NCBI RefSeq assembly: GCF_004962925.1
Contig: NZ_SUEO01000005.1
Coordinates: 1-33,254 of the forward strand
Source: Mesorhizobium sp.
GTDB lineage: Bacteria; Pseudomonadota; Alphaproteobacteria; Rhizobiales; Rhizobiaceae
Length of the DNA stretch: 33,254 nucleotides
Direction of reading: 5' to 3'
Shown piece by piece: positions 23,999-32,441 of this stretch (its first letter is position 1; each line of letters starts with the position of its first letter). The notes beneath the pieces were generated by a model. That model was given only the letters and a program-made list of their open reading frames with translations. It had not been told where the DNA came from and searched no databases. The position numbers were made by a program, and so were the translations under genes.

Positions 23999-25277
23999 TC
24001 ATGGCCTCCTGACGCGCCTTGTTGATCGGCTTCAAAAGGTAACTGAGGATCGTCTTGCGTCCTGTCTTGATGTCGACTGAACAGATCATGCCGGGGATGA
24101 TCGAATAGGCCTTGCCGTCCCGTTCGAGGGTGGACTTGTCCGTCGCGACACGCACCTGGTAAAAGGGCTCACCCGTTTTCTCGTCGACCAGGCTGTCGGC
24201 GGTGATGTTGGAGACCTTGCCTTCGATGCCGCCGAAGATCGAGAAGTCGTAAGCGGTGACTTTTATCAGCGCCTCCTGGTCGGGACGAATGAAAGCGACA
24301 TCGCGTGGCGAGACGCGCGCTTCGACCAGCAAGGTTTCGGAGGTGGGCACGATGCCTGCCACGACCGAGCCAGGCTGGACGAAGGCGCCAACCGTGTTTA
24401 GCTCCAGTGTATTGACGATGCCGTCCACCGGCGAACGGATATCGGTGCGCGCTACCTTGTCAGTAGCCCCACGAATGGTTTCGTCCACGACCGAAAGCTC
24501 GGCCAGCGCCTGCGTCAGTTCATCCAGTGCTTCCTGCTGCAGCTGGAGGCCGAGCTCATCAACCTGGAGTTGAGCTTCAGTGATCGTTGACCTGATCTTC
24601 TTGACTGTCTCGCCGGACAGGTTCAGCTGACCGTTGAGTTCAGTCTGCTCCCGTTCAACCCGGATTTGCTCTGTCCTGGCCATCAGCCCCTTTTTGACCA
24701 TTGATCCAACCAGTTTTGCCTCTTGGTCACTAACGGCTAGGTTCCTTGTCAGGCGGTCGGAATTGGCGGCTGCTTCGTCCAGTTCCTTCTCGCGCTGGTC
24801 GAGGCGCGATTTGAGAACCGACAATTTATTGTCGAAGTTTTCGCGCCGGGCCGTGAGAAGCTTTTGTTCATTGTCGCAGATTTGCGGAGCGATCGACTGA
24901 ATGTCAGCCGGGCACGGAAAGGGCCCTGCGAGATTGCCGCTTTGTTCGTATTTGAGCCTTGCGATTCGCACTTCAAGCGCGCGTGACTTGGCCTGCTGCT
25001 CGCCAAGGCTGGACGTATTCAGCGTGTTGTCGAGGCGAATGATCAGGTCGTTTTTCCTGACGACCTGCCCAATCTTGACGGCGATTTCTTGGACGACGCC
25101 GGCTTCGCTGGCCTGGATGATTTGGGTCTTGGACGCCGGGATGACCTTGCCGTCGCCGCGTGCGATTTCATCGACTTCGGCAAAAGACGCCCAAGCAACA
25201 AAAACGACGAAGAGCGCTCCGATAATGAATATGGATGCCGACGCGAAAAGCGGCGGACGGTCTTCTCTGGCAAGCAT
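23988..25277 (-). CDS. HlyD/LapC-type periplasmic adaptor of type I secretion
   Basis: A 429-residue membrane fusion protein linking the ABC transporter to the TolC channel. The start used is ATG 25277 (MLAREDRPPLFASASIFIIG), which has GTGGGGAA ahead. A longer frame from TTG 25310 would begin inside a palindrome. The transmembrane helix is at about 10-32. The lipoyl-like half-motif ASEAGVVQEIAVKIGQVV is followed by a long coiled coil (about 90-260, LDQREKELDEAAANSDRL), the second lipoyl half (DIRSPVDGIVNTLELNTVG) and the C-terminal beta domain (PFYQVRVATDKS). Length is normal for the family (about 430). It is the third gene of the secretion operon. Confidence 0.93.
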   Translation of the reverse strand: MLAREDRPPLFASASIFIIGALFVVFVAWASFAEVDEIARGDGKVIPASKTQIIQASEAGVVQEIAVKIGQVVRKNDLIIRLDNTLNTSSLGEQQAKSRALEVRIARLKYEQSGNLAGPFPCPADIQSIAPQICDNEQKLLTARRENFDNKLSVLKSRLDQREKELDEAAANSDRLTRNLAVSDQEAKLVGSMVKKGLMARTEQIRVEREQTELNGQLNLSGETVKKIRSTITEAQLQVDELGLQLQQEALDELTQALAELSVVDETIRGATDKVARTDIRSPVDGIVNTLELNTVGAFVQPGSVVAGIVPTSETLLVEARVSPRDVAFIRPDQEALIKVTAYDFSIFGGIEGKVSNITADSLVDEKTGEPFYQVRVATDKSTLERDGKAYSIIPGMICSVDIKTGRKTILSYLLKPINKARQEAMSER

Positions 25278-25290
25278 TTCCCCACGCCCC

Positions 25291-25316
25291 ATTATATTGA
25301 ACTCGTTCAATATAAT
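25291..25316. repeat. Perfect 12-bp inverted repeat between transporter and HlyD genes
   Basis: ATTATATTGAAC (25291-25302) and its exact complement (25305-25316) are separated by only TC. The whole dyad fits in the 48-base gap between the ABC transporter stop and the HlyD start and ends 14 bases before the start codon at 25277. As RNA it would form an AT-rich stem just ahead of the ribosome site. As DNA it could be an operator. Confidence 0.9.
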
Positions 25317-25325
25317 CTATTTTGA

Positions 25326-27455
25326 TCAGCCACTTTTCTGCAGTGCCTTTACGACTTGTTCCTTTGGTCCGTCTGCAACTATCCTGCCTTGTTCGACAAC
25401 GATAAGCCGATCCGCCAGCTCAAGCATGCTGTAGCGGTGGGTTGACACGATCAGCGTCGTGTTTCCATCGAAGGCCACTTTGAGCTGTTTGATCAACTGT
25501 CTTTCCGAAGCGAGATCCATTGAGCCTGACGGCTCGTCCAGGAAGACGATTTTCGGCTTGGTCAGCAGCAGGCGCGCAATTGCCACCGTCTGTCGCTGCC
25601 CCCCCGAGAGATTGGTACCCCGCTCGCCGACATTCATGTCATAGCCGCGCGGGTGGCGAGAGACGAACTCGTCGACGCCGGCGGCCTTTGCGGCGTCGAT
25701 GATTTCCTCATCGGTCGCTTCGGGGCACGCCATCAGGAGATTTTCCTTGATGGTGCCTGAAAACAGATCGCCGGCCTGGGCGACGATTCCTACCGCAGCG
25801 CGAACCTCCGACGGGTGGTATTGGCGGATGTCGATGCCGTCGAGCAAAAGCTCTCCCGAGGTCGGAAGGAAAAGCCTGCCGATCAGGCGACCCATCGTTG
25901 TCTTGCCGGACCCTATGCGGCCGATGATTCCGATCCGTTCTCCCGGTTTCACCGAAAAATTGAGGCCGGTCAGAACCTCGTTTTCCGAACCGGGATAGAC
26001 GAACCCGACATTCCTGAACACCATCGCACCGTTGCGGATGGGGCGATTGACGAAGCCCACCGTGTCCGGCCGGTCTTCCGGTTGAGCCATGATCGAATTG
26101 ATGATTCTCAACGAGAGCATGGCTTGCCGCAGTCTCGAAAGCGTGATGGCGATCTGGCCAAGCGGAGCAACCGCGCGGCTCGCCAGCATGACCGTGCCTA
26201 TTATTGCTCCCGTAGAAATATGGCCTTCCGAGAAGGCATAGGCGCCGGCTACGACCAGGGCGACGGTTACAAGCTGCTGTATGGCCTGGGTGATGTTGCC
26301 GGCGGCGGCCGAAAGCTGCTTGATCTTTTCCGACGTGTTGGCAGCGTTCTTGGAGTGCTCGCCCCATCTCCGCAGCAGATACGCTTCGGCCCGCAGCGAT
26401 TTGATCGTCTCCAGCGTCGAAATGGATTCGACCAGCAAGGCCTGGCGCTGAGAAGCCTCGTTCATCGAGGCGGCGACTCGCTTGCCGATACGTCGCTGCG
26501 TGATCAGCCCGACGATGACCGACGCCACGAAGGCCAATGCCGGTATGACCACCAGCCAGCCGCCTATCGCATAGATGACCAGAAGAAAGACGAACACAAA
26601 AGCCGTATCGATGAAGACGCTGATGGTGTTGGAGGTGAAGAACTCCCTCACGAACTCATATTGCGTCACGCGATTTGCGTATTCACCGGTCGAGCCAGGG
26701 CGCGCTGACAGAGACGAGTTGAGGACTTTTTCGAACAGAAGATATGATATTCGCAGATCTGCTTTGCGCCCGGCATAGTCGATGAGAGACGCCCTGGCGG
26801 TCTTCAAAAGCAGATCGAACAAAATGACGGCGCCGATGCCGATTGCCAGAACCCACAGCGTTGAAGTTGCCTTGTTCGGCAGGATTCTGTCGTAGACGTT
26901 CATGGTGAAGATCGGCGAGGCGATCGCCAGCAGATTGATGAATATCGCCGACAGGACCACTTTCGAATAGGTGCGCCAGAAGGCGCCCATCGTTCCCGTC
27001 AGCCAGTGACGCCTTTCTATCTTCGCCGCGGAACCGACCTTCATTCCTTCGGCGGCATTGGCATAGGTTATCGAAAAGGAAACGCCGCCACTGATGAAAC
27101 TGGCGGCAAGCTCGGATTTGGCGATGATCGTGCGGCCATCTTCCTGCGGGGCGGTCGTATATGCGCCGTCTTGCATCTCCGCCAGCAGGGCAACAGGCAA
27201 CTGGCTGACGCGAAAGAGAATGGCAGGAAGATCGACACGACCGCGCAGAAAATCCCGTTGGCTGAATTCCTGGACCTCTAGACCGATGCGTTCGGCAAGA
27301 TGCCTGATGTCATCCACCTCTATCCGCGTCTCTGAAAGCGGAACCCCGGCGAACAGGACGGTTTCGGCGCTCGGTCTGCCGAGATATCCGGCAACAGCCG
27401 AAAAGCAGGCCTTGAATGCCTCTTTAGGAGAGAGGATGTTGGGTTGCTGATTCAC
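25326..27455 (-). CDS. Type I secretion ABC transporter (LssB/LapB type)
   Basis: A 709-residue permease-ATPase for export of the RTX adhesin. N-terminal about 1-130 is a C39-like domain lacking an obvious catalytic Cys, usual for RTX exporters where it binds unfolded substrate. Six transmembrane helices lie at about 160-420 (VVLSAIFINLLAIASPIF, VLAIGIGAVILFDLLL). The nucleotide-binding domain at about 480-705 has Walker A GIIGRIGSGKTTMGRL, signature NLSGGQRQ and Walker B KIVFLDEPSGSMD. The start is GTG 27455. The gene lies 40 bases after the TolC gene and shares its transcript. Confidence 0.95.
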   Translation of the reverse strand: MNQQPNILSPKEAFKACFSAVAGYLGRPSAETVLFAGVPLSETRIEVDDIRHLAERIGLEVQEFSQRDFLRGRVDLPAILFRVSQLPVALLAEMQDGAYTTAPQEDGRTIIAKSELAASFISGGVSFSITYANAAEGMKVGSAAKIERRHWLTGTMGAFWRTYSKVVLSAIFINLLAIASPIFTMNVYDRILPNKATSTLWVLAIGIGAVILFDLLLKTARASLIDYAGRKADLRISYLLFEKVLNSSLSARPGSTGEYANRVTQYEFVREFFTSNTISVFIDTAFVFVFLLVIYAIGGWLVVIPALAFVASVIVGLITQRRIGKRVAASMNEASQRQALLVESISTLETIKSLRAEAYLLRRWGEHSKNAANTSEKIKQLSAAAGNITQAIQQLVTVALVVAGAYAFSEGHISTGAIIGTVMLASRAVAPLGQIAITLSRLRQAMLSLRIINSIMAQPEDRPDTVGFVNRPIRNGAMVFRNVGFVYPGSENEVLTGLNFSVKPGERIGIIGRIGSGKTTMGRLIGRLFLPTSGELLLDGIDIRQYHPSEVRAAVGIVAQAGDLFSGTIKENLLMACPEATDEEIIDAAKAAGVDEFVSRHPRGYDMNVGERGTNLSGGQRQTVAIARLLLTKPKIVFLDEPSGSMDLASERQLIKQLKVAFDGNTTLIVSTHRYSMLELADRLIVVEQGRIVADGPKEQVVKALQKSG

Positions 27456-27495
27456 GATCTGCCCGCAAGGACTCTCGATCGATCCTTAAACCGAG

Positions 27496-28944
27496 CTATT
27501 TCTTCCTGACCGGGGCGAGGATGTCGAAAGGCAGATCATTTTTCTGTTCCGACGGGGTGCGCGCATAGGTTTCGGTGTCAGCAGTCTCTGGCGTTGCAAA
27601 CTCGCTCCTGGCATAAGCCGTCGCCTGTTTTGCCGGCTGAAGGTTCATCGTTTTCAGCAACTGCCCGGTCGCCGCCAACAGCCGATACTCCGCGAAAAGC
27701 GATGCGTAAGAGGCAGTATCCGCCAGCGCTGCTGTGTTGAACCGCGTATTTTGCGCGTCAAGCACGTCGAGCAGCGAACGCTGTCCGACCTTGAATTGCT
27801 CGCGGTAGGACGCGACAATTTTTACGCTCTCGGCAGCTTGCTGCCGCAGAGTCTTGGCAAGTTCGGCTTGCCGGAAACGGCGATCCCACGAGGTGCGGAC
27901 GGCTTCCTCGATTTCCCGCAAGACCTGATTCAATCCAAGTCGCTGTTCGCTGGTGCGGCGGATCTGTTCTTGTTCGTTGGCCTTGTCGATACCTCCGCGA
28001 TAGAGGTTCCATCGCAGCACGAGCCGCGCTTGCAGGTCGCTGGCGTCGCCGTCATCGCCATCAACGTCATATCCGGCCCGGGCACGGCCTTCGGCGACGA
28101 TAGCGGGCCCGAATTTAGCCCGGGCTGCGTCCACCAGTGAAGCAGCAGCGTCGATATCGCTGTTGGCCATGTGAACGCGCGGATTGTTCTCGCGCGCCAG
28201 TCCCAGCGCCTCATCAAGCGACCTTGGCAGCGCGCCGCCAACACTCCCTGGCCTTGAGGCGTTCGTCAGCGGCTTGCCGACGGTCTTGAAGAATCGTATT
28301 TTGGCCTGTTCCAGCTCTTCGGAAGCTTCCTGCAAGCGTGCCTTGGCTGCTAAAAGCCGCTCCTGGGCTTGTTGGCCGTCGGCATCGTTCAGCGCACCAC
28401 CCGCGATGCCTTGCCGGATATCGCCGAGAATCCCCTGATGGAAGCCCAGGTTCTTTTTCGCCTCTGAAACGATCGAGGCCTGCAGCATGTATTCAAGATA
28501 ATCCTGGACGACGGAGAGCCCGATGAATTCAGATCGCTCCAGTACCCTGAAAGAAGCCCCATCGACCCGCGACGCCTGATGGTTCAGTTCGGCCCGTCGT
28601 GCTCCACTGTCGTAGAGCGTTTGCGATATCACGACACCGGCTTCCGCCGGATAGAGCCCGTCATTCTCTATGGAGAGCGCTCGTCGGGACGAATTGTCGA
28701 GGAGCCGGGCTCCCGCAGATGCCTCGAGATCGATGCTGGGAAGATAGAGCCCTTTCGCTTGACGCAGTTCGAATTCGATTGCTTCGCGGTTTTCGATCGC
28801 TTGGCCGATCTCCGGATTGGACTCGACGGCTACGGCCATCGCTTCCTTGAGCGTGAGGGCACTAGCGCTCCCGCAAGCCAGCATCGAAAATGTAATGAGA
28901 AGGCCAAGGCGCTTGCCAATGGCCACTTTGATCGTCGTATTCAT
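27496..28944 (-). CDS. TolC-family outer-membrane channel (LapE type)
   Basis: A 482-residue outer-membrane efflux/secretion channel, the first gene of the type I secretion operon. The ATG at 28944 is preferred (MNTTIKVAIGKRLGLLITFS, a signal peptide ending GSASA) over the open frame to 29001. Two internally repeated halves are visible (ALTLKEAMAVAVESNPEIGQ and SLDEALGLARENNPRVHMAN), the standard TolC layout. Coiled-coil stretches follow each half (QAQERLLAAKARLQEASEEL, RFRQAELAKTLRQQAAESV). A short extension after about 440 is hydrophilic (TADTETYARTPSEQKND). GGGGG lies ahead of the start. It carries the adhesin, HlyD and ABC exporter products' substrate across the outer membrane. Confidence 0.94.
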   Translation of the reverse strand: MNTTIKVAIGKRLGLLITFSMLACGSASALTLKEAMAVAVESNPEIGQAIENREAIEFELRQAKGLYLPSIDLEASAGARLLDNSSRRALSIENDGLYPAEAGVVISQTLYDSGARRAELNHQASRVDGASFRVLERSEFIGLSVVQDYLEYMLQASIVSEAKKNLGFHQGILGDIRQGIAGGALNDADGQQAQERLLAAKARLQEASEELEQAKIRFFKTVGKPLTNASRPGSVGGALPRSLDEALGLARENNPRVHMANSDIDAAASLVDAARAKFGPAIVAEGRARAGYDVDGDDGDASDLQARLVLRWNLYRGGIDKANEQEQIRRTSEQRLGLNQVLREIEEAVRTSWDRRFRQAELAKTLRQQAAESVKIVASYREQFKVGQRSLLDVLDAQNTRFNTAALADTASYASLFAEYRLLAATGQLLKTMNLQPAKQATAYARSEFATPETADTETYARTPSEQKNDLPFDILAPVRKK

Positions 28945-29238
28945 TTCTACCCCCGCCCACGCTTCCGCCTGGTACTTTGTTATATGGCCAAGCCTTCTCA
29001 CCGAAGCTTTGACAAATTATCCGATAAATTCTTCGAATATGTGAGTGTTTATTGATTTAGGGCCGGCCAAGAACCGAATTCGGGCCATAAGTTTCGGGAA
29101 TGTAGCAAAAATGGCACATAAAGCGGGCTCGCCACGGTTGTGGGCTGCGCCTGCGCCTGTGATCAATGCTGTTCGCCGCCTTCCTTAAGCTTCGCGCAAT
29201 CTTTGCAGCCTATTCTGCTTATCGATTGGCGAGGGAAC
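28945..29238. promoter_or_regulatory. Divergent control region upstream of the secretion operon
   Basis: These 294 bases lie between the TolC gene (minus) and a membrane-protein gene (plus). The part at about 29010-29060 is AT-rich compared with its surroundings, with TTCGAA at its centre (29032-29037), and GGCCGGCC lies at 29062-29069. The promoter of the secretion operon must lie here, but no consensus was clear enough to place. Confidence 0.4.
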
Positions 29239-29778
29239 ATGACGCGCAAGCCGCTACTGCTTTTTGCCTTCCCGGCTCTCATTCTTCTCATTCTGGCAGG
29301 GGAGCGAGCAGCGACGTTCCTGCTGGGAACCTATCCGGCCAGCCCTGCCATGTGGCGGATTTGGCTTGAACTGCGCCCTTTGGCGACGATGTGCTGGCAG
29401 CAGGTCGACCTTTATCTGGGCGGTTCAATGGTCCTTGATGCCGCCATCCTGACCGCCGCATCGATCCTCTGCTGGATGGCTTGCCGGACGCGGAAATCGG
29501 CCGCGTTCTTCTTCCTTGCCAACCACGCCGCTCTGCTTTTCGCCGGGTTGATGATGGCTTCCAGCAGCCATTCTGAAACAGCGAGCACGATCGCGGCATT
29601 CACCGCGCCGAGTGGCCATCCATTCTCGCTGATCCTGGATTTCACATGGCAGAACAGCCTGGTGCTAGGTCTGGGCACTGCAGCCTGCGCCTACTGTCAT
29701 GTTGCGTTTCTCGGCGAAGCGCGACAGCGTTCCCGAGCCCTCGCCGTACGGCTTATTGCTCTGCAGCGGGATTTCTAA
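29239..29778 (+). CDS. Small polytopic membrane protein, unknown function
   Basis: A 179-residue protein from ATG 29239, with GAGGG just ahead; the open frame from 29140 is longer but lacks a ribosome site. Four hydrophobic helices are seen (LLLFAFPALILLILAGERA, SMVLDAAILTAASILCWMAC, AAFFFLANHAALLFAGLMMA and LVLGLGTAACAYCHVAFLG), and a basic C-terminus. No family was recognised. It is transcribed away from the secretion operon and its stop lies one base from the stop of the convergent SH3-like gene, with no terminator between. Confidence 0.7.
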   Translation: MTRKPLLLFAFPALILLILAGERAATFLLGTYPASPAMWRIWLELRPLATMCWQQVDLYLGGSMVLDAAILTAASILCWMACRTRKSAAFFFLANHAALLFAGLMMASSSHSETASTIAAFTAPSGHPFSLILDFTWQNSLVLGLGTAACAYCHVAFLGEARQRSRALAVRLIALQRDF

Positions 29779-29779
29779 T

Positions 29780-30106
29780 TTAGGACCCGGGGCACGCCGT
29801 GGTTTTCACGAAATGGGCTTTCACGTAGCCGTCCAGGCTCACTGACGGCAACGGATAGTAGGTGACCGGGCACCATTGCCGCTTTCGGTCCGCCCCGGCC
29901 CGCCGGCATGGGCCTGTGGCCACGATGATGCCGTTGTGATCGCTAGCGATTGCGCCCGTAGCCCTGGAGAGGTGGCTTGGCTGCGATCGGATATAGAGAA
30001 CATCCCAAAAGTCGACATTGACAACATGGTAGCAGGTCGCAGCCGTCGCGCTCCCGATCGGCATTGCCAACAAGACGACGGCAGCTCTGCACGCAGCTGA
30101 ACGCAA
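29780..30106 (-). CDS. Small secreted SH3-like protein
   Basis: A 108-residue protein with a signal sequence (AAVVLLAMPIGSATA) and a mature part patterned like a bacterial SH3 domain: DVLYIRSQPS, GIIVATGPC, QWCPVTYYP and DGYVKAHFV. Four cysteines in the mature part could form two disulfides. Such domains often bind peptidoglycan or surface proteins. The start is uncertain: the longest frame begins at TTG 30106, with GAGAGACGG upstream. It follows the proline-rich membrane-protein gene by 26 bases and may belong to the same transcript. Confidence 0.7.
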   Translation of the reverse strand: MRSAACRAAVVLLAMPIGSATAATCYHVVNVDFWDVLYIRSQPSHLSRATGAIASDHNGIIVATGPCRRAGADRKRQWCPVTYYPLPSVSLDGYVKAHFVKTTACPGS

Positions 30107-30132
30107 AAACCGTCTCTCGATGTCTGTCGCTT

Positions 30133-30720
30133 CTAGTTGATTTTCTTGTAATGGACCTTGCCGTCAGGCTGCACGATGCGCTGGTAGGACGAGTTTGGGG
30201 GAGGGGGCGGCGCCGCGATCCTCTTTTTGGGCGGGCGCGGCGCTTCGACGATACTGGGTTCGGTCGCTTCTTCGAGATCGGTGGCTGCTTCCGCCATGGT
30301 GCTGGTCGTGATCACGGAAGGCTCCGCAATGCTCGACATGTCGTCGTCACTGTCCAGGGGCAGCTCCTGTTCAAGCCGGACAATGCTGCCTTTGACTTCG
30401 TTGAAGCTGCCCTGCAGTTGACTGTCCAGTTTTTCGAACCGGCTTTGAAAGCCGTTGTTGACCGTATCAAGCCGGGCTGCGATCCGTTGCTCGAACGATC
30501 CGAGCTGTTCCAGCCGCCGTTCGACAAGGCGCAGATCGTTGATGCCGCGGTAGAAATAGACCGCGGCCGTTATGTTCACCGCCGTGATCAGCAAGGCGCC
30601 GGCGGCGACAACGCCGATCATCCTTGCATTGCTCGGTTTCCCCACTGCAGCTTGTTCTTCCGTGTGGGTTGCCGGCCCAATGTCGATTGCCGGAATATCC
30701 GGGTCGCTGATCATCGTCAT
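30133..30720 (-). CDS. Membrane protein with coiled coil and proline-rich tail
   Basis: A 195-residue protein from ATG 30720, which overlaps the stop of the L,D-transpeptidase gene (ATGA). One transmembrane helix (MIGVVAAGALLITAVNITAA, about 33-54) is followed by a coiled coil (RLVERRLEQLGSFEQRIAAR and RFEKLDSQLQGSFNEVKGS), an acidic/Ser/Thr linker and a basic-proline C-terminus (PPKKRIAAPPPPP). No family was recognised. The layout suits a periplasmic scaffold that touches the cell wall or outer membrane. Translational coupling to the transpeptidase hints at a shared task. Confidence 0.75.
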   Translation of the reverse strand: MTMISDPDIPAIDIGPATHTEEQAAVGKPSNARMIGVVAAGALLITAVNITAAVYFYRGINDLRLVERRLEQLGSFEQRIAARLDTVNNGFQSRFEKLDSQLQGSFNEVKGSIVRLEQELPLDSDDDMSSIAEPSVITTSTMAEAATDLEEATEPSIVEAPRPPKKRIAAPPPPPNSSYQRIVQPDGKVHYKKIN

Positions 30721-31307
30721 TGGACCACCACCTTTGCGCCGATCGAGACGCGCTTGAAGAGATCGATCACATCGGTGTTGGTAAGACGGAAACATCCCGA
30801 TGTTCCGTCGAAGCCGATGCCCTTGGGATCGTTGGTGCCGTGAATGCGGTAGAGCGTGTCGCGTCCGTCCCGCAGCAGATAGAGTGCCCTGGCGCCGAGC
30901 GGATTGTAGGGACCGGCGGGCACCATTTCCGGCAGCTCTGGCTGGCGGGCGCGCATTTCGCGGGGCGGGCGCCATTCCGGCCATGCCGTTTTCGCTCCGA
31001 CCTTGACGATGCCGGTCCAACCAAAGCCGTCGCGTCCGACGCTGATCTTGTAGCGCAGCGCCTGGCCCTGCCGGGTGACTAGATAAAGCGCCTTCTCGTC
31101 CTTGCGGATGATGATCGTGCCGACCCGTTCCGCGGTTTGGAGAGCAACCGCCTTGCGCAGGCTGGGGCCCATTGCCGGCAGCGGCGGCCGGTCCGACAAC
31201 GCAGATCGGGCATGGGCGAATTCCCAGACCGGCATCCCCAAGGCCAGGCCGATGATGCAGGCGCCGGCAAGCCTCGGGACGATGCGATATCTACCGTGCA
31301 GCGTCAT
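30717..31307 (-). CDS. L,D-transpeptidase (YkuD family)
   Basis: A 196-residue periplasmic enzyme that would form 3-3 peptidoglycan crosslinks or attach proteins to the wall. An N-terminal signal/anchor (LAGACIIGLALGMPVWEFAHA) precedes the YkuD domain. Its active site is clear: YRIHGTNDPKGIGFDGTSG followed by CFRLTNTD, giving His156 and Cys172. VGTIIIRKDEKALYLVT is the usual strand before it, and SVGRDGFGWTG the usual turn. It starts 17 bases inside the cpaE gene and ends with an ATGA overlap into the next gene, so it is embedded in the Tad pilus transcript. Confidence 0.93.
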   Translation of the reverse strand: MTLHGRYRIVPRLAGACIIGLALGMPVWEFAHARSALSDRPPLPAMGPSLRKAVALQTAERVGTIIIRKDEKALYLVTRQGQALRYKISVGRDGFGWTGIVKVGAKTAWPEWRPPREMRARQPELPEMVPAGPYNPLGARALYLLRDGRDTLYRIHGTNDPKGIGFDGTSGCFRLTNTDVIDLFKRVSIGAKVVVQ

Positions 31308-32441
31308 CGAGCCGCTCTTTGAACATCCGCTTCAGGTCCTTGTTGAAGCGCGCCCGCCCGTCCACTTCGGAAGGCAGGATGGCCCGGTTCAGCGCGTCGG
31401 TGAGCAGCGCATTGTCGAGGCCGACCGACTTGATGTGCGGCGCCTTGAATATCTTCTCGAGTTCGCTGCGCGAAAAGTGGTTGCCGAACCATTTGCGCTT
31501 ATGCTTGTTGGCGACCAGGGTGATGCTCACCGAATTGCCGCGCAGTTCGCGGATCTTCGTGTAGAGCCGCTTGCCTTGCCGCAGCGAGGCGACGTTGAGC
31601 TCGAAGACGATGAAGATCTCGTCGCTCGTCGAAAGCACGGAATTCTGCCAGGGGGTTTCGATATTCGGCAGGTCGATGATGATGTCGTCGAACCGGTAGG
31701 CGACGAGGTCCAGCAGCCGGAACACGAAATCGGCGCCCTGCGGCTCAAACGGCAGTTGCGGCCTCTCGAATGAATAGAGGGGCGAGAGAGCTTGATGACG
31801 TCCATCAGTTCGACATCGAGCCTTTCCGGCTGGCCGATGATGCCGGCCAGGTCGAACTGGTTGAACAGGTTGAGATAGGCGCCGCAATTGGCGCTCTGGA
31901 AATCGAGGTCGACGAGGCAGGTCGAAGCCGCACGTTCGGTGGATTTCGACGCCAGGAATTCCGCCGCCGACAGAGCGAGCGTCGTGGCGCCGGCGCCGCC
32001 GCTGGCGCTGATGAAAGTGATGATGCGGCTCTTGGTGCCCTGGTTGCCGGTGTCGTGGAAGGTGACCGCGTTCAGCAGTTCCTTGGCATCGAGCGGCTTG
32101 TGCAGCCAATCCGAGGCGTTCATGCGAACCAGGATGCGCGTCTGTTCGGAGGTCAATTCGTCGGAGACCGCGATCAGCGGCACGGTCGTCCACAAGGCGC
32201 GCGCCGCGACTATTCCGGGCTGGCCGAGCAACTCGCCATGGCCAAGGTCGAGGATGACGATGCCCGGGCGCGTCTCGGGGGGCGGGCCGTTGAGGAAGTC
32301 AGCCGTCTCGGAAATCCTGACATCGTAAATGGCCAGCGCGTCCAGCCGCGTCGCCACCTCGCGCTTGAACTGTGGATCCGACGAGAATAGGGCCACTTGC
32401 TTTCGTTTGGTCGGCAGAACCTTGGTGTTGATGGCATTCAT
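31291..32441 (-). pseudogene. cpaE: Pilus assembly protein CpaE, one frameshift
   Basis: A Tad pilus localisation ATPase of the ParA/MinD superfamily, about 383 residues if the shift is mended. The first frame from ATG 32441 runs through a receiver-like front (RKQVALFSSDPQFKREVATR), the deviant Walker region (SASGGAGATTLALSAAEF) and LVDLDFQSANCG to DVIKLSRP. At about 31775-31790 the frame changes and continues LYSFERPQLPFEPQG, FDDIIIDLPNIETPWQ and VANKHKRKWFGNHFS to the stop at 31291. Both flanks are high-quality family sequence, so this is a single lost base, either real or an assembly error. ATG 32441 overlaps the preceding TadE-like stop (ATGA). Confidence 0.85.

Noticed and set aside
25278-25310. 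TTG start for the HlyD gene at 25310
   Set aside because: It lies inside the 26-bp palindrome and has no ribosome site; ATG 25277 has GTGGGGAA ahead and fits the family start.
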